Positions 25,327 through 39,100 of a stretch of 64,000 nt of DNA are shown here, in pieces. The first letter of the stretch is position 1. The number at the start of each line of letters is the position of its first letter. Below the pieces are notes generated by a model. That model had not been told where the DNA came from and searched no databases. It saw only the letters and a list, made by a program, of their open reading frames with translations. Source of the DNA: Nemopilema nomurai (Eukaryota > Cnidaria > Scyphozoa > Rhizostomeae > Rhizostomatidae); contig ML133495.1 of assembly GCA_003864495.1 (NCBI GenBank), positions 2,115,231 through 2,179,230 on the forward strand, in the 5' to 3' direction. The position numbers and the translations under genes are program-made.

Positions 25327-28300
25327 TTACAGCTCGGTATGTATCATGCTAGGTCCTTCTTCCGGCAGGGGTTTTGTTGCAAAGTCAGGTACAACTGTGG
25401 ACGCTGTTAGGCAATCTGTAGGAAGAAAGAAACGATTGTCAATCAAAGCTTTGTTACCGATGCAGCACATGCATCTATAGCAATCAGTCAATCCAATCAG
25501 TCAATCAACCAATCAATCAACCCAATCATTCAAATAAATCAAACAAATCGCTCATTTTATCATCCAACATCCAACAGACAGTTTATCAGTCATTGAAACA
25601 AATTTGCAGTACTATATATTTCTACAAATGCCACTGTTTGCCATCTGTCAAAAAGTAGTTGATGCGGTGTGGGTAGAGCTACACAATTTTGCTTCTCTGA
25701 GTAGAATTTTTAAAAGCTATACTGAGTGTTCAACGAAGTAGTATGAACAGATGTACAATCGGTGTCGTTTCATTATCAGTATGCTAGCAGCAGCGTCTAC
25801 GCCCTTTATAAGGGGTATTTTACAAACATGTACAACCCATTTACCTGTCTCGTCGCTATTCAACACTCTTTCCTCGCACACGAACTCCAGGGGATCCTCA
25901 TCGTAATGGTTCATGTACCAGTTTTCAATGTCTTCCTCGTGGGTCTCAATCATTTGGTTGCACTATTGTGAACATTAAGGCCCAGTGTTAGTTTTCAGTA
26001 TTGATTCATCACACGCTAGGTTGCCTTAACTATTCGCTTCATTTCCGGTATTTAAATGTTTTCGTTTATTATTTGTAGCTTATCATAGTATGACATTTGC
26101 GAACATTGTTTTGTACATACCATCGCATTTTTTTGCTACTCAGTACTTGTTGAAGGTAAAGGCAATTTACCAAAGTGAGTCAGAATGCACATAATTAAGT
26201 CACACCGCGGGTGTCATTTCTCATTAAGACTGCAACATTTAGTCAAATTCAATAATTAAGAAATTTGTTAATGGAAACTGAAACCTATTAAGAATTGACC
26301 CGAAATGTCTGAAGACATTGCTGTAAAACGAGAGTGTTTTAAGTCTATTTGGTTAAATCTATCGCCAAGCTGAATATTTCTAAACGCAAAAAGGGTAATG
26401 ACTCACGAACGCTTCCAGTCTCCTGATTTCCAATGTTGGGTCATCGATGATGGCCCGTGGTGCATCCAGCTGTAACTTCAGTGCCTTGTTCCCCATCATG
26501 TTTTCCAATTCAGTTTGGAACATGCTTTTCACTTGATGGAAATAATTCAGTGTTGGCAGGCCGTGGCCAAGTTTGTTTGAAATTGCTAACCATTAAAAGA
26601 TTTACTTCTTTTATTGTTTATATTTTGTTTTGCTCATATTACTACTATTGCTTCTAAATGCAGCAAAAAATGCTCTGTTACAGACCCGGAGTAGTAGTAG
26701 GCATGACGTCATCTGGTTTTTATTCTGTTCAGCAAGCCCATATTGTTTATATGCTTGCACTATTATGTTCTCATCATTGTAGAGATTGCTTCAACAAAAT
26801 TTTACTCTATTGAATTTTCAATTTTATTTATACATTTTTCGTGTATAATTTAAATGTCACATTAACATGAAAGCTTGTGTTTTATAAGTTTAAAACTGTA
26901 AAACTCATATTGGCAATCTTACCTCCTTTTAAGTAGGGAAACTCTGGTCCTGCAATCGCCTTATACCGCTGTGTATTTCGGCAAACATTTTCTAAACTGT
27001 CCATCAATCGTATTTCACTAAAAAGACAGAAATATTTTGCAATTGTCTGTCACAAGGCAGCTGTGTGATTCACAACCATATAGTGAATTCTCATGGAGCT
27101 TTCTTCTTTGAGATATGACCAAGGTGTTTGTTAACTTTCTGTCGTATGTATACCAATCCTAATTGCATTTCAGTCACTGTTATAATTTAACCCAGAACGT
27201 AAATGACCATATTTTTTCCACACCAAGTCACAACTAACAATTATATGATTGTTTTTTTCCAAGTTAAAGCGAGGCAGCGACACATATTTGTTGAGGAAGC
27301 TATTTCACTGTTTACTGCATAAATTGCTAGGGATAACTAATTTTCTAGCATTAGGTGTGATTAAAAGTGAACATACGATCTTTGGTAATTGAAGCTCTTT
27401 TGCTTCGTTGTTGCCATTTCCTCGTCGTCGAGTCTGTTTGACAGATGAAAGGTGTCTTTGACATGTGACGTTTTGAGCAACTCAGCTTGTAGTTCTGTCA
27501 CCATCACCCTGCAGACTGTTTTGAAATCGAAAATAGCACGGATTCAATTCGCAGTTTATTTAAATTGAAAATAATTAAAACGTCTCTACGTTTTCAAACA
27601 GAAAACTTTCATTCTAGCCTGCACTCATATTGGTATATTGTTGACAACATTCGATTTATCGCTGTTTCTCGCGACAGTTGTTCAAAGGTACACGCAAATG
27701 AGTTGGAAAATAATGCCTTTATGCTTGCATGCTTGGCGTTTAATATGATTTCATGACTACCCTTTTATCGACTTAGGCCATTTGAAGAAAAGTTTCTAGC
27801 TCATAAAAATTTAGCATGTCTCATATACTGAATAGTTTGCGAATTTATTGAATATTGTTTAGTATTGCGTTAATGTATTCAAAAAAGAATGACGTCATCT
27901 TGACCCCTACAGCTACCAATGATTAAGGAAGCATTTGATTACAAAACTACATCTATGCGCTGAACGTGTTTTATTCAGTCCATCTATTGATTGAAGTTAA
28001 CTCACAACAACATCAAAATATCAAATTTTGCTCATAATGTTGCACTTGAATTTCGCTCCAATATGTTTATATTCTAGTATTGGCGTTATATGGTATCTTT
28101 TCGAGAAGTTTGTTTCGTAAGATGTTTCTTTATGTCTCATAACAGTCGATTGATCATTATTCTAGTTTCCATTGAAATCCATAAGCGACTATTGCTTTTA
28201 CTCCGATGTGGATAAAGCGAGAAAAGAGCAGTTAAAGATATTTTTAAAGACGTTCAACTTCGCTTTACTTGCCTTGGCATCTCGTCGGCCTGGAATACGC

Positions 28301-28441
28301 CTGTTTGTTGAACTCTGCCAACTTTGGATGCAGTGGTTTCGCATCTTTGTCTTCTTTGCTGTTATTTAGTTTATTAGTGGCGGCTACTGCAAGCGATATG
28401 AGCTGCAAAGCTACGAGTACACACTTCAACATCCGCTGCAT
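25327..28441 (-). CDS. Canopy-family (CNPY3/4-like) ER co-chaperone, copy A
   Basis: Saposin-B-like canopy protein. Vertebrate CNPY3/4 act in the ER lumen as co-chaperones for Toll-like receptor folding. Minus-strand exons: 28441-28273, 27515-27377, 27017-26923, 26585-26407, 25962-25845 and 25415-25327, giving 262 aa. The first in-frame ATG is at 28441; the open frame above it begins with TTG. The N-terminal signal peptide is 'MQRMLKCVLVALQLISLAVA'. The six-cysteine pattern is complete: 'RCQVCRVMVTELQAEL', 'LENVC', 'CNQMIETHEEDIENWY', 'LEFVC' and 'DCL'. The protein ends in HTEL, a KDEL-type retrieval signal, supporting ER residence. Intron 1 has a GC donor (AAG|GCAAGT); only this junction restores the conserved C-x-V-C. 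It is head to head with copy B. I cannot separate CNPY3 from CNPY4 orthology. Confidence 0.92.
25481..25549. repeat. Degenerate (AATC)n tetranucleotide repeat
   Basis: Imperfect 'aatcaatc/cagtcaatc' tetramers lying 5' of the last exon of canopy copy A, inside its final intron (minus-strand gene). Confidence 0.75.
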
Positions 28442-29316
28442 GACTGAAAGCCTTTTGTAGAGATTCAAGGGACGTAATTTGAAACTAAAGTTCTTTCGGC
28501 TAACTGCTCCTTATGAGTGAAATAGCCTTGATATAACAAGCGTCCAGGCCGCTATTTGTCCTACTCTCATTGGATAAATCGTTGCCCGTGCGTGGAAATA
28601 CTGCAGATCAAGTTGGTACCGGTCTGATCTTTTATCGGGACAGTGGCTCACAATCAGATATCGAGCGGGTAGATTCTTTACGAGAGGCGCGACCCGCAGA
28701 TCGTACACCTGCGCAAATTGCATTGTTCTCGTGTGTAATCAGTCGCTGCCTGCCTCGAAATTATTTATCAATTTATTCGTGTACCTGTAGCTATATGGAT
28801 GCCTTGCATTGATCAAGAACTCAAACATCACCGGAAGGTCGATACCAAACAAACTAGCGTGTACAAAAGTTAGATATTTTAGGAATATTTCTGTAAACTC
28901 CAAGTTGAGAAAGGCACCAAACGAGTTGCCATTTACGTTGTTACGACACGATTGGATGAAAGTCGAATCACAGCGTGTCACATGCCTCTTCATCTTCAAC
29001 TGTTTCCTTTGTGTCTGTAAACGTAGCATTTCGATATTGTTATTGACAACATTCAACAAACATGGCAAATGTTTACTTGAATTTAGCATGGTAAATCTGA
29101 AACCAGAGTAGCAGGAATAGCTTTGTGGATTGATTATGAAGAATTACTTTCTAAAAGCCCCACCATTAGTTGGATAATCATAGACGCTGCGTCGATCGAA
29201 AGCTGTGCAAACGTTCAACTACACGTGGCCTTCTTAATTTGACCTGCTTTAATAGTTTTTTTTAACTTTCACCATTGTGGAAAAGTGTGTGTTGTGAAAA
29301 AGAGGGAGCTTTCATC
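28442..29316. promoter_or_regulatory. Shared divergent intergenic region of two canopy genes
   Basis: These 875 bp lie between the two divergent start codons and must hold both 5' UTRs and probably both promoters. I see no TATA box placed convincingly for either gene. The open frames inside lack family signatures. Confidence 0.5.
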
Positions 29317-31984
29317 ATGCATGTTACTAAGAGGGATATCGTAGTCGCAGTTCTTTCGTTATTCTCCCACCTAAAGATTATCAGTTGTAGCGACGAATTT
29401 GTCATTGCAGACGGAATTAAGATAAGCAAGCTACAGCGTGATAGCTTGTCAAGTTCAGAGCTCCCACACCAGGCTTTAATGAAACTGGAAGAGCGTTCAA
29501 TTGAGTACGAATTGGAGGCTGCAGAAAATAAACTAGAAAGGAAAGGGTATCCTAAGAAATGTCACGGTACGTATCTTTGTTCTACCGCCTAGGGACATTT
29601 ATTCATTTTATGTTATGTCTTTCTAATGCTATTCTTTCCACTTAGTATACGTTTGCCTGCGCTAGTTTGGCGACCTATGATATATCATTTTAATTTTGTC
29701 CCACAAAAATTAGTTTTGCAAATAATTATTAGGCCGAAGATTACGTCTAATTTCTTTTTAGTTCTCTTAATCCCCTTTTCCACTACAATTTCAACTGATT
29801 ATAAAGAAATAGCCTCCTAAAAACGGATGTATTTTGTATTTGTAAAGCTGCTTACGTGCTTATCAAGCTGCAAAATAAATTGGTAATGAGATGACGTCGC
29901 CCTAATGATGATACGAAAAGGATGTGGTTAGCTTGTTGGACAGAGCAGGTTTTTTCAGTTCTTCTTTTACTTGTCCACAGTTTGCCGTCTGTTCGTCCAA
30001 GAACTTTTGAGATTTCTGCATGAAAATGGTGAGATAGAGGAAGAGAGAGAAGGAAAACGTCCAATTTTTGTCAAAAAGTCAGTATGCGGGTCTCTTCGTT
30101 TATTGCTTGTAAATTTATACTAATGATGAAGAGATTCATAAAGAAACATTGTTTCGTTGGCCAATTAACATAAGTAACGTTGCAGTGTTTATGAAAATCG
30201 CCAATTGCAGGAGGCAGATTTAGGCCATTTCGAGGAAAGATGGCCCTTCACAAAACGTTGACGGTGTTTGTGGCCCGGTTATGTGCAACGTATTCGAAAT
30301 TTATCTCCTTAATCCTTCATCTTCCCAATATATTGACATAAATCTAGATATTTTGTTTTCATTTTGATTTGACATTTTCACTAGCTCTTTCAAAATATAC
30401 AGACCATGCCCTACTTTCTTTTTCAGCGGCAATGTCATCTATAGAGTTATGCAAGAAGTTTGCGCCAGAATGAAGAACTACCGAGTGACTCGTACAAGGT
30501 CATTCAGATACGCACGTGGAGGTAGCACTGTCGCCAGTTTTCTCAATACTTATATATTTATCCATTTATTTTATCATGACAGCACAGACCTCCCCAATAA
30601 TGCCGTACTTCTTTGCTACATCTTTGCCATGCTTAGTTATAATTATTTGCCAGCTATGTCCTGCTAAAGACATCCTACTCTCCAACTCCATAAAACTTTG
30701 AAGAGCAACGTGTTTACTCGGGTGGAGAGCTGGTTTCCTCTGGTGTGTTTGGAAAAGTATTAGTTTTCCCATCAAATGGTTAGCCATTCTGCAGGTGACA
30801 AAGGCATGCTACTGTGTTAAATGAGACTATAGTCGACCAACACGTTCAATGTTTCCTTCAGGCAGCACGCCTTTGCGCGAGATGTTCAGCGAGGCTCAAA
30901 AAGATTCTCGCATCAAGAACTGGATGTACAGCGTGCCTGAGTCGGAGCTTGACGACCCTACAGGAGAAGTACAGCGCCTGGAACTGAAGGTGAAACGCCT
31001 CTTGGCAAGGTTTACAAGTAATAGTCACCGCAATAGCCGAGGCGGTGGGGACAGCCTCGCATTAGTGGCAAATAAACCTATTTAAGAAGACAGCCAAAAA
31101 TCCTTCTAATGCTCCTTTGATTCGTAGCTAGGTATTTCCTTGGTACTTCGAATGCTCCTCCTAACCCTAATGCTATTGAATTTACATTTGCACTTGTTTT
31201 GTTGGATTCACTTGAAGATCTTTTGCATGAAGAGCAAGAGACACCAAACCCTGATATTGTTTTCTGAGCAATTATGTTTAATTTTCTATTGTTTAATGAA
31301 CTAATTATTATTTGATCTAAATTAATCAGTGCGATGACTTTTTGGAAGAAGAGGAAGACAGGGTTATCAACTGGTTCTTCAAAGCACAAGCAGAGGATCC
31401 TATCGAATGGCTGTGCCGAAAAAGAATCCTGAAAAAGGAAGACTCAAGTAATAATTTTTATGGCATTTTTGATTAACACAACATTTCTCCGATTAAAGTT
31501 TCCACATTGACCATTAATCTTTTGTTGTTGTGGCTGTCTCGAGTTGATAGGCAATGTCGATAATCTCCTTCATGATGTTCAAAAATCGATAACCAAGGAG
31601 CCCACGCTTAACTTTGTATAACAAAATCTACAGAATTCGCACCTTTTTCCGCACAGATTTTCAAAAACCAGATCTGACTTTTTCAACTAAAAGGATGTTC
31701 CATGGAAGAACTTCCTCTTGTAGGTCAGAGAACAAGGGATCAAATATTGTTATGTTGTATAAACAAAAGTTTCAAATTTCTTCAATATGTGATAGAAATA
31801 TTCCAATTTCAAAAAGCAAAGAACCATTTCTGCTTCCATTCTGGTATCTCTAACACAAAATAGTTCTCAAAGCCTTTTAAGCCTTTTAATTATTTCTATT
31901 TCAGGCTGCTTGGATGAGAATCTTGAGGTGAAAGCTGAGTTTATGGAGAGAATGGAAAGGAAAGCAAAGAGTTCAAGTGCATAA
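29317..31984 (+). CDS. Canopy-family protein, copy B (no ER retrieval signal)
   Basis: A second canopy/saposin-B-like protein. Exons: 29317-29566, 29981-30077, 30427-30521, 30862-30989, 31330-31447 and 31905-31984, giving 255 aa with all phases closing. A hydrophobic signal peptide follows the start ('DIVVAVLSLFSHLKIISC'). The six cysteines match copy A: 'KKCHVCRLFVQELL', 'MQEVC', 'CDDFLEEEEDRVINWFF', 'EWLC' and 'SCLDENLEVK'. Exons 3 and 5 have the same lengths as in copy A (95 and 118 bp), and all intron phases correspond, so the two genes are duplicates of one ancestor. The C-terminus is 'KAKSSSA' with no KDEL-like tetrapeptide, so it may be secreted or held only by partners. The exon 2 donor (aa|gtcagt) is the least certain junction; it was chosen because it keeps the frame. 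The start is at 29317 because the upstream extension begins with TTG. Confidence 0.88.
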
Positions 31985-33159
31985 AACCTTAATCACGTGA
32001 AGCCTTGTTTTCTAACTTGACATTTATGTAAAGAATGAAGTAAAAGTATTCTTTCATTGTATAAATTCATTTTATTAGTATTTTTGTTATAATCCAGATT
32101 TATCAGAACTGTTGTTATTCCGAAGGGATCATTTTGAGCATTATCAATGAGACAATCGTGAAGTATAAACTTTAGTAAGCGGTTTGATTTTCTAAACCTT
32201 TTCTAAACAGTGATGTTCTTATCAGAGGCTCCAAAATTTGGCGTTTGATTAATTTAACTGTGATTTAAAATTTCACTAGATATTTCATCTTCCGTTATCA
32301 TATCGGTGAAAAATATCTTGTTGTTTGTTAGACATAGGGCCAGTGAATAATAACCCCAAAACTGTTAATCCATTCGCTACAAATGAACTGGAATTCCCAC
32401 ATTGTAAGAGCATATGTTTAAAGCTTGTCTGCTTAGTTGTCATGCATTCAAAGACAGTGTATTGCGAAAGGTAATCGGGGGCGTGAAAAGGGGGCTTTGG
32501 ACACGTGCCCCTACTTCTTTAACGTTGCCCCACTCACTTTTTAATAAGTTGAAATATGAATATGAAAATAACTCCTTTTCCTTGCTAATGTAGGTAGCTG
32601 GTTAACTCACTTAGTGAAAAAGCTATTTGTTTCAGAAGCAAATGCATAATTGAAACACATTGGTTTTCTCTAACCTATTTTGAGCAACTGTGTGTAAGTT
32701 GTGACTGCGAGCAAACACTGATTCAAAGAACCCCTTAGTACAAACAGTCAATTTTACGGTTACAGAAACTGAGTTTCTAAAAAGCTTTTCTCAAACACAT
32801 TATTTATATATTGTTGTTAATGCCTTCGTGAAACAAATGTATCTTCTTATTTCAAAACAAAATAACAGTTTTCCGTTTCCTAGTATAAGTACTTGCTTGT
32901 TACGTTCTTATAAAATATTTTTCAAAATGGGTAAAACGATATATCTGAAATATACAAGAGTGACAATAGGACGCTGTATTTGTTACTCTTTCAACTTCCA
33001 CGAAGCGTGGGGTGCTTTCGAATGTTCTCACGCGTTGATTCAAATGATAACTATTTGTTTTGCAACGTGGACTCTGCAGTATTGCATTGTGCCTGACCAA
33101 GAGTCCAAAGCGGCTGTGTGACAGCAAAGCGCCGGCATTATGGAGGTATAATCGGAAAA
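31985..33159. other. Intergenic stretch upstream of the giant mucin-like gene
   Basis: This region holds the 3' flank of canopy copy B and presumably the promoter of the next gene. No coding signature or RNA gene was recognised. Confidence 0.5.
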
Positions 33160-36100
33160 ATGCCCAAGGCGACAGCTGGGTGAGTGGATTTTCTATTTCA
33201 TTTTAAATTTTGTTGTATATTGACTTGAGATCATAGGAAATGCCATCAGCTTATTTGGACTATTCTTTTGACAGAATGCAGCCCTGTCGCTGGTGTCTCT
33301 GGTTTCTTTGCTACTTCTGCCTGTTTTTTATTTCTTTTGCAAACGGAAGTGAAGAGAGTGGCCCTTCAAGCATTATAAGGTATGCATTTTGAAGTTTTCC
33401 TACAAACGAGGTTAATGTATAACTAGTTAATCTATAGGTATAAGTTCAGTGCATACAGATCGGTTTTTCTCTCTGTTACCTCGAACCGTCTCTCCATGTT
33501 TTCCTTCTCGGGAATTAGTTTGTTGAAGAGTAACCACTTCATGAAAAATTCTTGACGCTGCTATCAAGATTTGAGTCATTTCAAAGTACTTACATAATAT
33601 GGTGAGAGACCTTCCCTCCTTGTTAATACAATACACCACCACCAAGCACAGAATCGTTATGTTTTCCCAATGGCTTTCGTGTCAATTGTCTGAATACTTC
33701 TACTAGCTCGACACAAGACCTCAAAGTCTCCAATCTTAAAGATAAGGGGAAGTCGACATTATGCATCGCGAAAAAGCCGTATCGTAAAGCCAGGGTGGTG
33801 ACGTCACGAGTGGTTGTCAAGGAGCAGTACCAGAAGCCTTGCCTTGAAAATGCAACTGCGAACAGTATTGGGTCGACGCTTTGTACGTTTGAAAGGTAAG
33901 AGTTGCTTGCTTCAAACTAGTCTACGGATCAATGATAAAGCAGTTACAACCTTACTCTCAATGTACATTTTAATTGTAAAATTGATTAATTAAATCTCTT
34001 CATTTCAATAACTTGTTTTAGTTGATATTCTGCATCAAATTTCTATAATCCAAGTCAACGTCGCCAACTACTATTTTTTAAATACATATGCATTTGCGTT
34101 CCATGGAGAGTGAAACTGCAAATTCTTCTGACTTCTGTAGATACACGATCGTCCCAAGGAGAAAGAAGATAATGGAGGAAAGATATTTCTTCGTTCTTGT
34201 CTGCTGTCCTGGTTGGTCTGGGCCAGGGTGCAATCAAGGTAATAGCAAAGACTTTGTTCACTCTTTGTTGATTCCAAACAAAATTTTCAGCGTCGGCGTT
34301 AATTTCTATTTCTTCTATTTTTGTTTTAGAGTCCGATAGTGTAAGCAAACCGGATCGGGTCTACGAAGGCGGTGGAACATATGACTTTGCAGTGAAGCCT
34401 AAGCACTCTAACCAACAATACAAAAGAGAAGCGCGTATGTATTCCTTATCAAAATGCAGGTATCTCATTTTAGCCACAATTTGATCCTTATCAAGCATCT
34501 TACTGTTCAATAATCAAAGCTGTCATCATGAGATTTTCATTAAGCCTCATGTTGACGAGCCATGGAGACCTCTGCATCAAATCCCTTTCGCTAACTGCTA
34601 GTCCTAGGAAGTTGTCTATGAATAATTCACCCTCTTCCGTCTGTTTTCAACATGTCATTCCTTCCAAAGCGTACGAAAAGCAAGGAATCTGCCCGGAAAA
34701 TAATGCCACAATGCTGAATGAGAGCTACTGCAGTGGCTCCTGTGCGAACGATTCTGACTGTGAAGGCTCAAAGAAATGTTGCGTCAGCGCAACTGGCTGC
34801 AGGCAATGTACGCAACCGCAAGGCCTGGCTTGTAGCCCAGAGTGTCTGAATGGAGGTGTCTGCAGCATGGGAAGATGCAACTGCTCACAAGGGTTTACAG
34901 GCAATTATTGCGAGACTGGTACTCCTTATACCTCCTTAGACGCTGCGGAATATTACATCTGGTAGCTCATGACAGCTGTTCTCTAAGACACCACTTCCAA
35001 TGCTCACTATGTATTGCATGGCAGTTTTTTATTGATACTTCGAGGCCTCTTCGACTCTCCTCTTAGATACCTTGAGTTCATTAAGTTATTGATATTGATT
35101 TGACCGGAATCTTTACGCTCTTTTATATTGTTAAGAACTATCGTCATCATCAGTGTTATTTTTGATGAGCCTAATTTCTTCTAGTTTTGAATCTAACTGC
35201 AACGCCAGCCATCTGCCGCATTACTGGAGACTCCAACGTTCACACATTCGACGGTAGACGTTTTCGAATCCCCGGAAACTGTGCTTACCAAATAGCAGGA
35301 GATTGTGTTGACAGCACATTCTCTATACACGTCAGAAACGATGGAAATTGCTCTTCAAATCTATCACCCTGTAGAAGATCTTTGAATTTGTTCCTGGGAC
35401 AAAGCGACATTAAACTGCATGTTGAGGATCGTAGGAGGGTAAGCATCAACGGAGAAAACACAACACTTCCCCACGTTGTTAGCGGGATAGTCATACAAAA
35501 AGTGGGAAGTTACGTCCTGTTCCATGGCTGGTCAGATGTCACTGTGAAATGGGACGGTTTTGCCGGCATCTACCTGCAGTTCCCCACAAGCATGATGAAC
35601 AAAACCTGTGGCCTATGCGGCAACTTCGACAGTTCGCCGTACAATGATTACGTCACAAAGGAGGGAGCTCTTACGACAAGTACAGCAAAGTTCATCAACA
35701 GCTGGAAGATGGAAGGGATCTCTGAGCACTGTCGCAATATCTACGATTCTGAGCTTACATCTGTCTACCAGCAACTTGCAGCCTCAAAAAAGACTGAAAT
35801 TGACGTTATTTGCAGCATGCTCAACTCTGAAGTTTTTCGTCGTTGTCATGGAAGCATAGACACGGCCCCGTTCTTAGCACAGTGCAAAGAAGACGTTGCT
35901 TCTTGTACAGATGAACAAATTTCAAACTGTGCTTGCGATGCATTCACACAATATTCCAGAACATGTTCATCTATAAACGTAGTTTTGAATTGGCGTTCAC
36001 CGAATCTTTGCTGTAAGTTTCCTTTAAAGTCATAATTCAATTTCAAATGCGCGCAAAGGGGCAAACATATTTTCTTAGCTATTATCAAACTTCCAAGTGA

Positions 36101-39100
36101 CTTTTTAATTTCTGGCATGTCGCATGACTGACTGTAGTGAGCTGAAATCAGCTTAAAGATATTTTTACTTCATTTTCCATGCAAGTTTGTCAAATTCTCG
36201 AGCTGCTAATTTTGAATGGGAGTACTTGAAGATGTTCTGTTACTGGTTATCAATCGGAATGTGGATGAAAACGGGACGGATGGTCGAGCAAATGTACAGT
36301 ATGGTCATAAATTTGCGGAATACATTAGACTCTATTTCTCTTGATCGATCAAAAATGACGATTATATTGAATGGGTTTACTTTTTATTTATAAATTATAT
36401 TGTATTAAGCAATCAATTTATCATTAATCCGCAATAATATGCTTTTGGAGGCATGATTTTCTTTATATTTTTAGACAGGAATTGTTCACAGAAGCGAGAA
36501 TATCAGGAGTGTGCCTCTAGCTGCCCAAAAAGCTGCCAAACATTAAACAGAAACTTTATCTGCAAAGAAACCTGCGTTGATGGTTGCTTCTGTCCAGAAA
36601 GCAAAGTCGAAAACATGGGAATGTGCATCGATGAAAGCGAGTGCCCTTGTCTTCATGCCGGCAAGGTTTATCAAGCTGGTCAGAGCTACAAGAAGGACTG
36701 TAATACTTGGTAGATTTCCCATTTTAACATTAACGCATGCGCTTTTAGGTTTGCTTTGTCACACGATGAGGCACTGTAGTAAAATATTCATGTTTACCTA
36801 CCTTGCATGCAGATGAAATGGAGCCAAAGAGAATTTAACCACGTGCTCTGCATGATGATTCTTGCTTAAATTAGACTGATCAAGCTATATGCATAATTCG
36901 GCCTATATTTGCCGAAAATTGGGTTGAATGTATTGACAATGCATAAATGACGAAAGAGTACCGAGAAGGATCCAACTGAATTTTGGTTTATAAGGTGGTG
37001 CCTATCTATTTCAGTGACTAAGATACCTTTGAATTTAGGTAGCCTTATTATTTCATGAATCACAACCAGTTAGGCCTATTCTTCCTTTAGCAATTTTCAA
37101 CTTAAGCTCTGCAGTTTTACGATACTATGTTTCTTCAATTTATTCTTAACTTTAAATTGACAATCAAATCTCACAAACAAGTTACACTCAATACAGAGAC
37201 TGTTTGAAATATTCTAAGACGACGACTTTCAATTTTCATAAAATGACTGAAGATTTTTAAAATGTTCCATAAAATTCTGAAATGTTGCCATTTCAGCTTT
37301 TTCTTTCATCTATTAAACGGTTTGCAGAGTATGGGTTCTTATCAAATATCTAGTTATCTTTGAGTATGGACAATCAATTCTTCTATTTCAGTTATTGCAG
37401 CCAAGGTAGATGGCAATGCTCGAATTTCACATGTCCAGGTACGCTTTAGATATATATCATGTAGAACATTTATCACCACAAGTTAAAGAGGGTGATTTCT
37501 GACCGAAGTAGAAATACGTCATACCTCACTTATATCCAACATGTAGAATTGTTCTAGAAGCTGTTTTGACAGTGTAGACAAAGCCTAGAGCAAGGTGAAG
37601 TTTGAGGATGTATGCAGGTGTTTTCTTAAAACGTTATACTCTATGTATTGGATGTGATATTATACAATACGTCCTTCTCTTCTCCTCAGCAAAACTATGT
37701 CTTGAATATTTCATTTTTTTAAAACTTTTTATTCATGCGCGGATGCTTTTGCTTTTTGACAGTTGAGACGAAGCTATTATTAAGAGGGGCAAACTAGACG
37801 TTTGAAATTTATAATAAGGCATCGTAATGTATTATTCATATCTATGTTTTCAATTTATTATCTAGTGAAAAAAGAAATTACATGAAAACGACTGACACTC
37901 AAATAATTGAAATGTTTTTCCACTCGGTACTCCAAATGTCTCATTTCTTAAACTTTGACCAATTTTTAGATTTGTTATCTTTAAGATTCATAAGCAACAG
38001 ATACAATATTGTTGGTGAACCACCTTAAATTTTCACCCTAGCCACCTGCACTGTACATGGCGACCCCCACTTTGTCACATTTGATGGCACACGCTACGAC
38101 TTCATGGGAGTTTGCCAATACGTTTTGATGAAGGAAGATACGCTGCGGGGAATATCAATAACCATTGGCACCTTGTCGTGTGGTGCAAACGTCCTTGCTT
38201 CCTGCCCGAAAGATGTCACTTTAAAGATGAACGGTACTGTGATTCATATTGACCGGACGTCACGAGTATCGGTTCAAGGCTTAGTGACGGTACTGCCATA
38301 TGTTGGTACAGGGATAATTGTTAGACAGGTAAGGACCCTCAGTACACTGAACTTCCTGTCGATAAAGTCCATACAAGAAACTAAATTCATGATTTTTGCT
38401 TATGAGAAAAATTCAAGGCAAATTTCTCGGCTTGCAGACGGCCACGATACAGAAAATGCTAAATTGGATGTCTCAAGACTTCAAAAATGTTTTCACATTG
38501 TCAGTGAAAGTGACACATTGTTAGGAAGACAATTTAACGATTCTTTAATGTGATTGACATTCGGTTCAATCTAGGAAGACTTAGAGCGCTTTTCTTTTAA
38601 AACCTAGCTTTTAAAACCTGCTTGGTGGCGAAGCTATTACTTTTCTTTAGCGCCCATGGATAAGGTTTAATGGCTGGTTAAGATAATGACACTCGTGAAT
38701 TTTACAGGCATCGAGCTCTGCAATTCGCCTGGAGACGTCTGTGGGACTGGACATCATCTTCGACAGCGGGTCTCATGTTCGAGTGATTGTATCTTCGATA
38801 TTCCGGGGAAGAACGAGCGGCTTGTGTGGATCTTTCAATGGCGTGCAAGAAGATGACTTCACGACTCCAGAGGGTGGACACGAGGCCAGTGCTATAACAT
38901 TCGCAAATACATGGAAGCTCGACTCCACGTGCCCCAACGATGCTCCCAAGAGCCACCCCTGTAGCGTTCAGGTACATTTCTAAACAGCATGCTTTATACT
39001 TAATGAAACCAGCAAAGCCTAAGTAATGAAAAGGGGAATTGGCCCTCTGAGAATGGGGGAGGAAAGAAAATCGAAAGTATCGTTTTAGAAGAGATGGAGA

